A stretch of 64,000 nt of DNA, from positions 62,001 through 126,000 of the forward strand of contig JADJLR010000004.1 in assembly GCA_016710015.1 (NCBI GenBank), written 5' to 3'. Origin of the DNA: Flavobacteriales bacterium. GTDB lineage: Bacteria; Bacteroidota; Bacteroidia; Flavobacteriales_F; PHOS-HE28. The notes beneath the pieces are model-generated. The model did not search any database, was not told where the DNA came from, and saw only the letters and a program-made list of their open reading frames with translations. Numbering within the stretch: position 1 is the stretch's first letter; each line of letters begins with the position of its first letter. Positions 1 through 7,384 of the stretch are shown here, in pieces. A program made the translations under genes and the position numbers.

Positions 1-1078
1 TGTTGAACTCCCGCTCCAATCGCTCTTGGATGATCTCCATGTGCAGGAGACCGAGGAATCCGCAACGGAATCCGAAGCCCAAGGCCGCACTGCTCTCTGG
101 TGTCCACGTTAAACTGGCATCGTTGAGCTGTAGCTTCTCCATGGCATCGCGCAACTCTTCGTACTCGTCGGTATCCACCGGGAAGATGCCTGCCCATACC
201 ATCGGTTTCACGTCCTCGAAGCCTTTGATACCCTCTGCGCATGGCCGGTCCTTATGCGTGATGGTATCACCCACCTTCACCTCGCTCGCCGTCTTGATGC
301 CACTGATGATGTAGCCCACATCGCCAGCCCGCACTTCGGGCTTGGGCTTGATCTCCATCTTGAGGCAGCCCACTTCATCGGCATCGTACACCACACCGGT
401 GTTGAAGAACTTCACCTTATCGCCTTTCTTGATGGTGCCGTTCATCACCCTGAAGTAGGCGATGATGCCTCGGAAAGGGTTGAAGACGCTGTCGAAGATC
501 AACGCTTGGAGGGGTGCTTCAGGATCTCCTTTCGGCGCTGGTACGCGTGCCACAATGGCTTCGAGTACCTTATCAACCCCAAGGCCGGTCTTGCCACTGG
601 CGCTGAGGATGTCATCCAGCTTACAACCGATCAAGTCCACGATCTGGTCCTTCACCTCTTCCGGATTGGCGCTGGGCAGGTCCATTTTGTTGAGCACTGG
701 GATGATCTCCAGATCGTGCTCCAAGGCCAAGTACAGGTTGCTGATGGTCTGCGCTTGGATACCCTGTGTGGCATCCACGATCAACAAGGCCCCTTCGCAA
801 GCGGCGATGGAGCGGCTCACCTCGTAGCTGAAGTCCACGTGGCCAGGGGTATCGATCAGGTTCAGGATGTACTTCTGCCCGTTCAGGGTGTAGTCCATCT
901 GGATCGCCTTGCTCTTGATGGTGATGCCCCGTTCGCGCTCCAGATCCATGTCGTCCAGATTCTGCGCTTGCATGTCGCGGTCGGCAATGGTGCCGGTCAT
1001 GTGCAACAGCCTATCGGCCAAGGTGCTTTTACCGTGGTCAATATGGGCGATGATGCAGAAGTTGCGAATATGCTCCAT
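1..1078 (-). CDS. lepA: Elongation factor 4 (LepA), N-terminal part, cut by window edge
   Basis: Translational GTPase that back-translocates or remodels stalled ribosomes; cytoplasmic. Read on the minus strand from the ATG at 1078, the protein begins MEHIRNFCIIAHIDHGKSTL, which is the P-loop (G1) of the LepA family. Further in, the reverse complement reads through the DTPGHVDF G3 motif region. About 359 codons are present; the family is usually near 600 residues, so the C-terminal 40 percent lies beyond the left edge. The gene is not interrupted within the window. Upstream (to the right) lies a palindromic repeat element, so the lepA promoter is in or next to that repeat. Identity is firm from the N-terminal GTPase motif alone. 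Confidence 0.96.
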   Translation of the reverse strand, partial: MEHIRNFCIIAHIDHGKSTLADRLLHMTGTIADRDMQAQNLDDMDLERERGITIKSKAIQMDYTLNGQKYILNLIDTPGHVDFSYEVSRSIAACEGALLIVDATQGIQAQTISNLYLALEHDLEIIPVLNKMDLPSANPEEVKDQIVDLIGCKLDDILSASGKTGLGVDKVLEAIVARVPAPKGDPEAPLQALIFDSVFNPFRGIIAYFRVMNGTIKKGDKVKFFNTGVVYDADEVGCLKMEIKPKPEVRAGDVGYIISGIKTASEVKVGDTITHKDRPCAEGIKGFEDVKPMVWAGIFPVDTDEYEELRDAMEKLQLNDASLTWTPESSAALGFGFRCGFLGLLHMEIIQERLEREFN

Positions 1079-1160
1079 TGGATCGTCTTGGCCTGTTCAG
1101 CACTGGCCGAAAAAGTGCGCGAAGGTAGCGGTTCCCCAAGGGTTCGGGGTCGTTGTTCGC

Positions 1161-1391
1161 AAGGCTATCATCTCTACATACATTCCGCATCAGGTCTTTT
1201 GTTTCTGCGACCCCGCTGGGGTCGAACACGTTCGTCCGACTCCAAATTCTATGCTCTGTGACCCCTCTGGGGTCAACCCATAAGGAGAATGACCGGTGCT
1301 GCGTTCTGACCCCACAGGGGTCACAGAAAGTAGAAAATGCCCCCCGATGGGAGAACGACCCCAGCGGGGTCGCAGAAAATAAGAGGCGATC
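1161..1391. repeat. Palindromic MITE-like intergenic element, copy 1
   Basis: About 230 bp holding four 17-bp palindromes of the form GACCCC-nnn-GGGGTC at 1208-1224, 1259-1275, 1307-1323 and 1356-1372. The outer two are reverse complements of one another (loops GCT and AGC) and the inner two nearly so, so the whole element is also one large inverted repeat. A second copy lies inverted at 27155-27392. The terminal repeat is eroded here (left end AAGGCTATCATCTC, right end GAGGCGAT). There is no credible ORF inside. The stretch 1392-1546 to its right shows no gene; it is the leader of the sigma-factor gene. Confidence 0.85.
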
Positions 1392-1546
1392 CTGTCGTTG
1401 TTCGTTGTCCCACTGCTCCCCGGCGTGCGCGAGTTGCTCGGCTTCGTAACTTGAGGCGGTTGTTTTACTCTGACCTTTGGGTCGAAAGTGCATTCCCGAT
1501 CAACGAACAGGCAACTTTCCTCCGCAAAAACGCATCATTCACACGG

Positions 1547-2110
1547 ATGGCCCTAACAGATGAACAACTCGTTCTAGGTTGCGTCAAGGGTGATCCTGTG
1601 GCACAAAAGGCTCTATATCAAGAGTTTTCGCGCAAAATGATGAGCATTTGCATGCGTTACGCGCACAATCGGGACCAAGCACAGGACATCCTTCAAGATG
1701 GGTTCGTGAAGGTATTCCAGAAGATGGACCACTACCGCGGCGATGGACCGCTCGGTGGTTGGATCGCCCGAACGATGGTGAATACGGCTTTGGACCATAT
1801 CCGCAAGAACAAGCCCTATGACCAGAGCCTCGATCTGACAGAAGCGGAATACTTGCACAGTGAAGATGAGCACGTGCTTTCGGACATGAGCACCAGCGAG
1901 TTGATGGACCTGATCCAAGCCTTACCCACAGGCTACCGAACGGTCTTCAACCTCTTTGCCATCGAGGGGTATCCGCACAAGGACATCGCTGATATGTTAG
2001 GGATCTCAGAGAACACATCGAAGTCGCAATTCATGAAAGCACGGGCATACCTGCGCAAACTGTTGCCAAAGGAAGTGGCTGAACAATTCGGACAAGCACA
2101 TGAGGGATAG
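1547..2110 (+). CDS. ECF-type RNA polymerase sigma factor
   Basis: 187-residue sigma-70 family factor of the extracytoplasmic-function class; it would direct RNA polymerase to a dedicated promoter set. Region 2 is visible as RDQAQDILQDGFVKVFQKMD and WIARTMVNTALDHIRKNK; region 4 as LPTGYRTVFNLFAIEGYPHK followed by the helix-turn-helix IADMLGISENTSKSQFMKAR. I chose the ATG at 1547 (MALTDEQLV) because it gives the normal family length; the open frame upstream runs back into the palindromic repeat and is not protein-like. Its stop overlaps the start of the next gene by 11 nt, the usual arrangement of a sigma factor with its anti-sigma factor. Confidence 0.93.
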   Translation: MALTDEQLVLGCVKGDPVAQKALYQEFSRKMMSICMRYAHNRDQAQDILQDGFVKVFQKMDHYRGDGPLGGWIARTMVNTALDHIRKNKPYDQSLDLTEAEYLHSEDEHVLSDMSTSELMDLIQALPTGYRTVFNLFAIEGYPHKDIADMLGISENTSKSQFMKARAYLRKLLPKEVAEQFGQAHEG

Positions 2111-3146
2111 TGTGAACGACCTTTTCCGGGAGCGCTTCCAAGGGCACGAGTTGCCCGTGGACGGCATGGTATGGCAAGGGGTCCAAGGCCAGCTTGGAAC
2201 ATCCCCCACAGACAGCGTGAACGCACTATTCCGGGAACGCTTCAAGGACCATCAGGTGCCCGTGGACCCTGCCGTCTGGAGCGGCATCAGTACACAAATG
2301 GGCCATACGGTCGCCGGTGTGGCTACCGGAACCATGGCTTGGCTAGGTGCCGGGATCGCCGCCGTGGCCATTGGTATCGGAGTCTATTACATGAACTCCT
2401 CCAAGGCCCCTGCGGTCACGATGGTCACCGAAAACGTGATCTCGCCTCGAACAGAACAGCAATTGCCAACGGCAATGCCCATCCCAGGTGGAGCAACCTT
2501 GACCCAGGTGCAGACCTCGGTCGAGCCGGAAGAATTCAACATTTCGGCTGCCAAGGCAACGGAACCGAAGTCGGTGAAGGCCAAGCCAGCGACCGCCCAG
2601 AGCGACGCAACGGAGCCGAAAGCGAATAAGAATACGCCAGTCCAACAGCTGCACATCACGACCACGCCCGCTGTCACTGATGAGTCCGGGGAGGATCTGG
2701 TACAACAGATCATTACGGAAATGACCACACAGGCCGTAGCGGCCGCACATGCAGAGGAGTTGGCCGGGAAAGGAGCACAGGAAAAAGAGCTCAAGCAGGA
2801 GGAGGGGGTGGTGCTCACCCCAGCAGTCACCGAAACCACACTCCCGGTAGCAGCAACGAAGGCACCACTTCCGAAACTCTACTTACAGAACGTATTCACC
2901 CCGAATGGGGATGGCAACAACGACACCTACGAGATCGTGGGTGCCGATGCCTTCGAGCAGGTCTTGTTCCGGGTGTATTCGGTGAATGACAACCGACTGG
3001 TATTCAGCACCAACATGAACGAATGGTGGACCGGTGAGAATTGTCCGGATGGCTACTATTTGGTGGCCGTGGAGGCGATCGCACCCGATGGTCGTTTGAT
3101 CACCGAGGGAAAAGTGGTCTGGCTGAACCGTAGTCCGATGAATTGA
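2100..3146 (+). CDS. Anti-sigma-like membrane protein with duplicated N-terminus and gliding-motility-type C-terminal domain
   Basis: 348 residues. Residues 3-34 and 38-69 are an internal duplication (DSVNDLFRERF and DSVNALFRERF, each followed by LPVD or VPVD and a conserved VW), resembling the short cytosolic segment found in Bacteroidota proteins encoded next to ECF sigma factors. A single hydrophobic segment follows at about 79-98. A low-complexity Pro/Thr/Ala/Glu linker runs to about 260. The last 88 residues form a domain starting NVFTPNGDGNND, the CHU_C/gliding-motility-associated C-terminal type. The 11-nt overlap with the sigma gene and the topology suggest a transmembrane anti-sigma factor whose periplasmic end carries a T9SS-like domain. 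The ending does not close with the usual type B consensus, so it may be a sensing fold and not a secretion signal. The role is inferred. Confidence 0.72.
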   Translation: MRDSVNDLFRERFQGHELPVDGMVWQGVQGQLGTSPTDSVNALFRERFKDHQVPVDPAVWSGISTQMGHTVAGVATGTMAWLGAGIAAVAIGIGVYYMNSSKAPAVTMVTENVISPRTEQQLPTAMPIPGGATLTQVQTSVEPEEFNISAAKATEPKSVKAKPATAQSDATEPKANKNTPVQQLHITTTPAVTDESGEDLVQQIITEMTTQAVAAAHAEELAGKGAQEKELKQEEGVVLTPAVTETTLPVAATKAPLPKLYLQNVFTPNGDGNNDTYEIVGADAFEQVLFRVYSVNDNRLVFSTNMNEWWTGENCPDGYYLVAVEAIAPDGRLITEGKVVWLNRSPMN

Positions 3147-3233
3147 ACCACGGTCGATCCGTGAAAGGAAGTTAAGTTTGCCGATCAAGATCGAAAGGTC
3201 GTATCACTACACGTTTTGGATCTAGAGCGCGCA

Positions 3234-5771
3234 ATGACACCAATGAGAATGCGACACATGAGAGCAGCGATCCTGAGTATGGTATTCACCTTGGGAACCA
3301 TGGGTGCCACGGCCCAGTTCACCATCATTGATGGGTGGATAACCACCTGTAATGGGGGCCTGAGCGATTCAGGTGGCGAGAATGGACCGGGTTATTTCGA
3401 TAACGAGGATTACGTTCTTGTGATCTGTCCGGAGTTCGCCGGAAGCGCAGTCACCCTCGAATGGCCGAGCTTCAACTTATCCACCGCTGGGAGTACACCA
3501 ACGGACCGGATCATCATCTATGACGGCGATGCCATTACGGCACCCGTGTTGGGCACCTGGTCCGGCACGGACAACCCGGGCATCGTATCGGCCACCTTCG
3601 ACAACCCGACGGGCTGCTTGACCGTGGAGTTCATCAGCAATGAAACGGGTACCACCAGTTTCTTCGCGAATATCTCATGCATCATTCCATGTGATCCGCC
3701 AACACCGATCGTCACGGTGGCCGGCCACTCGACTTTCCCGGCTTTGGTTTGCCAAGGGGAATCCATCGCCTTTGATGCAACAGCTTCCACGTCCGCAGCG
3801 ACCATTGCGGAATATCGGTGGGATTTTGCCGATGGGGCCGTGGACACGCTGAGTGGAGCACTGGCCACGCACGCCTACACGGTTCCCGGAGCATACACGG
3901 TGCAATTGACACTGACCGACGAGAACGATTGCTCGAGTACCCAGTTCATCGACCTGCAATTCTTGGTGAGCACCACACCGGACTTCTCCGCCAGCACCTT
4001 TGTGAACAGTGTCATTTGCTTGGGCGAATCCGTGATCCTCGACGCAACAGGCGTTGTAGCCGTGCCTTGGACAGGGATCCCCATCGCTGACTTTGGCGAA
4101 GGGATCTATCTGCCGGACAATCAATCCCAACCCTTCATTTCGAATCTCACCTTCGAGGGGTTCCAGCCCGGAGCGACCATCTCGAGTGTCGATCAGGTCC
4201 TCTCGGTCTGTGTGAGCATGGAGCACTCCTACATGGGTGATCTTCAACTTACCGTGGTCTGTCCGAATGGACAATTGGTGAACTTGCACAACCAGGGAGG
4301 AACGAACACCTTCATCGGCGATGCCTTGGATACGGAAACGGTTCCACCAACACCCGGTATCTGCTTGGATTATTGCTGGACGATGAGTGCCCCCAACGGG
4401 ACCTTCGAAGAAAGCTCCACCAATGGTGTGTCACCGCATGTGCAACCCGCCACCATCGAGGTCGGCCAGAACGTGCTTATCCCGGATGATTATACCCCAC
4501 TCGAGCCATTCGATCAACTGGTAGGCTGCCCTTTGAATGGGGTGTGGCAATTCGTAGCACGGGACCATATCGGCATCGATGATGGCTTCGTCTGCTCTTG
4601 GTCCATCCAGTTCGATCCGGCATTGTATCCGGACTTGACCACCTACACCCCGATCCTTGGCACCAACAGCTTGGATTCGGCCAGTTGGACCGGACAGGGT
4701 GTTGCCACCGACCCACAAACACCGTTGGTAGCTCTGGCCACGCCAACAGAGGAAGGGGATCACATCTACACCTTCACTGTAACGGACAACTTCGGCTGTA
4801 GCTACGACACCACCGTGAACGTCTTCGTCAACCCCGGCATCGTCGCCCCTGTGCTGATCACGGGCACCGCGCAGTTCTGTGAAGGCAGCATCGCTTACTT
4901 GAACGCTCCTCCGGGATACACAGCCTATGAATGGAGCAACGGTTCGGTGGGAGCCAACATCTCGGTCTTCGAACCGGGTGTGTATACCGTTACGGTCTAC
5001 TCCGGCGATTGCAGCCTCCCCTCCGAGCCCTTCACGGTGACCACTTCACCGGCGGTATCCCCCGTGATCCAAGGCCCACCCACGAGTTGCGGTGGAGAAC
5101 CCGCCACACTTTCGACCACGGAGGAGTATGCGAACTACCTATGGTCCAATGCAAGCACGGATGGATCCATCACAGTAGGGACAGGCACCTACACGGTGAC
5201 CGTAACGAGTGCAGCGGGCTGTAGCGGCACCTCTGCACCGTATCCGGTCACGATCGGTAGTGATCCGCAAGCGGCCTTCGTTGCCGACCCCCCTCCGCCA
5301 CAGGGCATCGGCACCACAGTGAATTTCACGGATACATCGGTGGGCAATGGATCACCGGTCACCTCTTGGTCTTGGGACCTGGGCATTGTCGGGGAAGGGG
5401 CCAATACACCCAACACCAGCTTTACGTACGATGTCCCGGGCACCTACAACGTGACCCTGACGGTCACCACAGCGGATGGTTGTGAAAGCATGATCACGTT
5501 GGCCTACACCATCCGTCCGCAGCAGATCATCATTCCGAATGTGTTCACGCCCAATAGCGATGGGAAGAACGACAACTTCGTGATCGAGAACGGACAGTAC
5601 TACGACAATACACTGGCCATATACAACCGCTGGGGACAAGTTGTTTTCGAAAAGAACAACTACCAGAACACGTGGGGTGGGAGTGGTGTCGTGGATGGCA
5701 CTTACTACTATGTGTTCACGACGGTAGAGGACAACAAGGAATACACCGGCCACGTGACCATTTTACGCTGA
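3234..5771 (+). CDS. Secreted multidomain PKD/P-domain protein with T9SS type B sorting domain
   Basis: About 845 residues, exported to the cell surface. After an N-terminal signal peptide ending near ATAQF comes a CUB-like domain (about 25-150), a PKD domain (about 160-245, with YRWDFADG and YTVPGAYTVQLTLTD), a proprotein-convertase P-domain-like region (about 265-460, MEHSYMGDLQLTVVCPNG), Ig-like repeats, a second PKD domain (WSWDLG, YDVPGTYNVTLTV) and a C-terminal type B T9SS domain beginning IPNVFTPNSDGKNDNF and ending YTGHVTILR. The ATG at 3234 or the one at 3243 could start the protein; a TTG at 3216 adds non-hydrophobic residues and is less likely. It sits 87 bp after the sigma/anti-sigma pair and may be its target. 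The substrate or ligand is unknown. Confidence 0.88.
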   Translation: MTPMRMRHMRAAILSMVFTLGTMGATAQFTIIDGWITTCNGGLSDSGGENGPGYFDNEDYVLVICPEFAGSAVTLEWPSFNLSTAGSTPTDRIIIYDGDAITAPVLGTWSGTDNPGIVSATFDNPTGCLTVEFISNETGTTSFFANISCIIPCDPPTPIVTVAGHSTFPALVCQGESIAFDATASTSAATIAEYRWDFADGAVDTLSGALATHAYTVPGAYTVQLTLTDENDCSSTQFIDLQFLVSTTPDFSASTFVNSVICLGESVILDATGVVAVPWTGIPIADFGEGIYLPDNQSQPFISNLTFEGFQPGATISSVDQVLSVCVSMEHSYMGDLQLTVVCPNGQLVNLHNQGGTNTFIGDALDTETVPPTPGICLDYCWTMSAPNGTFEESSTNGVSPHVQPATIEVGQNVLIPDDYTPLEPFDQLVGCPLNGVWQFVARDHIGIDDGFVCSWSIQFDPALYPDLTTYTPILGTNSLDSASWTGQGVATDPQTPLVALATPTEEGDHIYTFTVTDNFGCSYDTTVNVFVNPGIVAPVLITGTAQFCEGSIAYLNAPPGYTAYEWSNGSVGANISVFEPGVYTVTVYSGDCSLPSEPFTVTTSPAVSPVIQGPPTSCGGEPATLSTTEEYANYLWSNASTDGSITVGTGTYTVTVTSAAGCSGTSAPYPVTIGSDPQAAFVADPPPPQGIGTTVNFTDTSVGNGSPVTSWSWDLGIVGEGANTPNTSFTYDVPGTYNVTLTVTTADGCESMITLAYTIRPQQIIIPNVFTPNSDGKNDNFVIENGQYYDNTLAIYNRWGQVVFEKNNYQNTWGGSGVVDGTYYYVFTTVEDNKEYTGHVTILR

Positions 5772-5788
5772 CCGAAGCGCCTTCCCGC

Positions 5789-5822
5789 GTAGAAAGGCTT
5801 CGCCGTGGCGAAGCCTTTCTAC
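5789..5822 (+). terminator. Perfect 16-bp stem hairpin after the T9SS gene
   Basis: GTAGAAAGGCTTCGCC at 5789-5804 pairs perfectly with 5807-5822 across a 2-nt centre (4-nt loop in practice), and TTTCG follows. It lies 18 bp after the stop of the T9SS gene, so it is a good intrinsic terminator. Its last bases form the start of the TACTTTCG promoter box of metF. Confidence 0.8.
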
Positions 5823-5827
5823 TTTCG
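5820..5827 (+). promoter_or_regulatory. Probable -7 promoter box of metF
   Basis: TACTTTCG fits the Bacteroidota -7 form TAnnTTTG with one T to C change. It lies 10 nt before the metF ATG at 5838 and overlaps the 3' foot of the upstream terminator hairpin. The same box type recurs before other genes in this window. No clear -33 element is visible. Confidence 0.5.
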
Positions 5828-5837
5828 CACCCCATCC

Positions 5838-6791
5838 ATGAAGGTCATTGAACACCTCCGCAAGGCGGACCGGACCCTTTTATCATTCGAGATCCTGCCT
5901 CCCCTCAAGGGGAAGGACATCCATTCCATCTACCGAGGCATCGATCCGTTGCTGGATTTCAAACCCAGCTTCATCAATGTGACCTACCACCGGGAGGAGG
6001 TGTTGTACAAGGAGCGCGGACAAGGGTTGTTACAAAAAGTGCGGGTACGCAAACGGCCCGGCACCGTAGGGATCTGCGCCATGATCAAGGCGAAGTACAA
6101 CATTGATTCCGTTCCGCATTTGATCTGTGGTGGATTCACGAAGGAGGATACCGAGGATGCGTTGATCGAGTTGAACTTCTTGGGGATCGACAACGTGTTG
6201 GCCCTTCGCGGCGATGCCATCAAGAGTGAACCGGCCTTCATTCCGGAGCGCGATGGCCATGTGCATGCGCAGGACCTGATCCGGCAGATCACTGCACTGA
6301 ACAAGGGCATGTACCTGCACGATGAAGAGCAGGAGGCCGCACCCACCGATCTGTGCGTCGGAGCAGCTTGCTATCCGGAGAAACATGCCGAGGCCTTGAA
6401 TTTGGATACGGATATCGCCTACCTCAAACAGAAGGTGGATGCCGGTGCAGAGTATCTGGTCACCCAGATGTTCTTCGACAATGCACGGTACTACCGGTTC
6501 GTTGATCTCTGCCGTGCGGAAGGGATCACGGTCCCCATCATCCCCGGACTGAAACCATTGACCACCTTGAAACACATCGCCTTCATCCCGAAGACCTTCG
6601 GCATCGACCTACCGCAACCCTTGGCTTCGGAATTGGTGAAGTGCAGGACCGATGCTGATGTGAAGCACTTGGGCATCGAGTGGAGCATTTCCCAAACCAA
6701 GGATCTGATGGAGCACAAAGCCCCTTGCGTCCATTTCTACACCATGGGCAAGAGCGAGGCGGTCCGCTCCATCGTCAGCCAGACGTTCTAG
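5838..6791 (+). CDS. metF: 5,10-methylenetetrahydrofolate reductase
   Basis: 317-residue FAD enzyme reducing methylene-THF to methyl-THF for methionine synthesis. Visible family features are the N-terminal FEILPP with its catalytic glutamate, FINVTYHREE, the LRGD loop (NVLALRGDAIKSEPAF), the substrate/FAD stretch VGAACYPEKHAEALN, and LVTQMFFDNARYYRFVDLCR followed by IIPGLKPLTTLKHI. I chose the ATG at 5838 (MKVIEHLRKAD); an upstream GTG would put codons inside the terminator hairpin. The end overlaps the convergent ribE by 4 nt. Length and motifs are normal for the bacterial enzyme. Confidence 0.96.
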   Translation: MKVIEHLRKADRTLLSFEILPPLKGKDIHSIYRGIDPLLDFKPSFINVTYHREEVLYKERGQGLLQKVRVRKRPGTVGICAMIKAKYNIDSVPHLICGGFTKEDTEDALIELNFLGIDNVLALRGDAIKSEPAFIPERDGHVHAQDLIRQITALNKGMYLHDEEQEAAPTDLCVGAACYPEKHAEALNLDTDIAYLKQKVDAGAEYLVTQMFFDNARYYRFVDLCRAEGITVPIIPGLKPLTTLKHIAFIPKTFGIDLPQPLASELVKCRTDADVKHLGIEWSISQTKDLMEHKAPCVHFYTMGKSEAVRSIVSQTF

Positions 6792-7384
6792 CTCTCAGTC
6801 GTCGGACGGACAAGCATCCGATCCACGTACTTACCGAGCACATCGAATTCGAGGTTCACGCGATCCTCTGCTTCTAGATCACGGAAGGTGGTGTGTTCGT
6901 ACGTGTACGGAATGATCGCAACGCCAAAGGACCATTCGTCCAACACGGCGATCGTCAGGCTAACACCGTTGATGCAGATGCTCCCTTTGTGTACAAGGAA
7001 GTGCTTCTGATCCGGCAATTCGAAAACAAAGGACCAGCTCCCATCCAGATCATTCACAGCGAGACAACGCGTAGTGGTGTCCACATGACCTTGTACCATG
7101 TGCCCATCCAATCGATCACCGATCCGCAGGCTGCGCTCCAAATTCACCTGATCACCGATCCGTAACGCGCCGAGGTTGCTGCGTTGCAGGGATTCGTCCA
7201 CCACGGTAACATCGTACACCTCACCCTCTATCGCCACTACGGTAAGGCAAACCCCATTGTGCGCAACGCTTTGATCGATCCGAAGCTCCGGTGTCATCTT
7301 CGCTCGGATGCGCAAGGTCCGGTTGGTCCCGATCTCCGCGATCCCCACCACCTCTCCGACCTCTTCTACGATCCCGGTGAACAT
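6788..7384 (-). CDS. ribE: Riboflavin synthase alpha subunit
   Basis: 198 residues; dismutates two 6,7-dimethyl-8-ribityllumazine molecules to riboflavin plus the pyrimidinedione. It begins MFTGIVEEVG, the hallmark N-terminus, and has the expected tandem lumazine-binding repeats (NGVCLTVV in the first, NGVSLTIAVL in the second) plus GHMVQGHVDTT. Length is standard. Its ATG overlaps the stop of the upstream 869-residue T9SS protein gene as TGATG, so the two are translationally coupled, an odd pairing of a cofactor enzyme with a surface protein. It converges on metF at the other end. Confidence 0.96.
   Translation of the reverse strand: MFTGIVEEVGEVVGIAEIGTNRTLRIRAKMTPELRIDQSVAHNGVCLTVVAIEGEVYDVTVVDESLQRSNLGALRIGDQVNLERSLRIGDRLDGHMVQGHVDTTTRCLAVNDLDGSWSFVFELPDQKHFLVHKGSICINGVSLTIAVLDEWSFGVAIIPYTYEHTTFRDLEAEDRVNLEFDVLGKYVDRMLVRPTTES

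Noticed and set aside
254..1261. 335-residue open frame on the plus strand
   Set aside because: It lies antisense to lepA and its residues mirror lepA codons; no independent motif or ribosome-binding site.
1208..1372. Four regularly spaced palindromes considered as a CRISPR array or tRNA-like cluster
   Set aside because: Only four units with unequal spacing, alternating orientation, no cas genes and inverted copies elsewhere; they fit a nested palindromic repeat element.
1038..1493. Open frames across the palindromic element
   Set aside because: Residues are repeats of the palindrome translated; equivalent frames occur at the other copy only because the DNA is shared.
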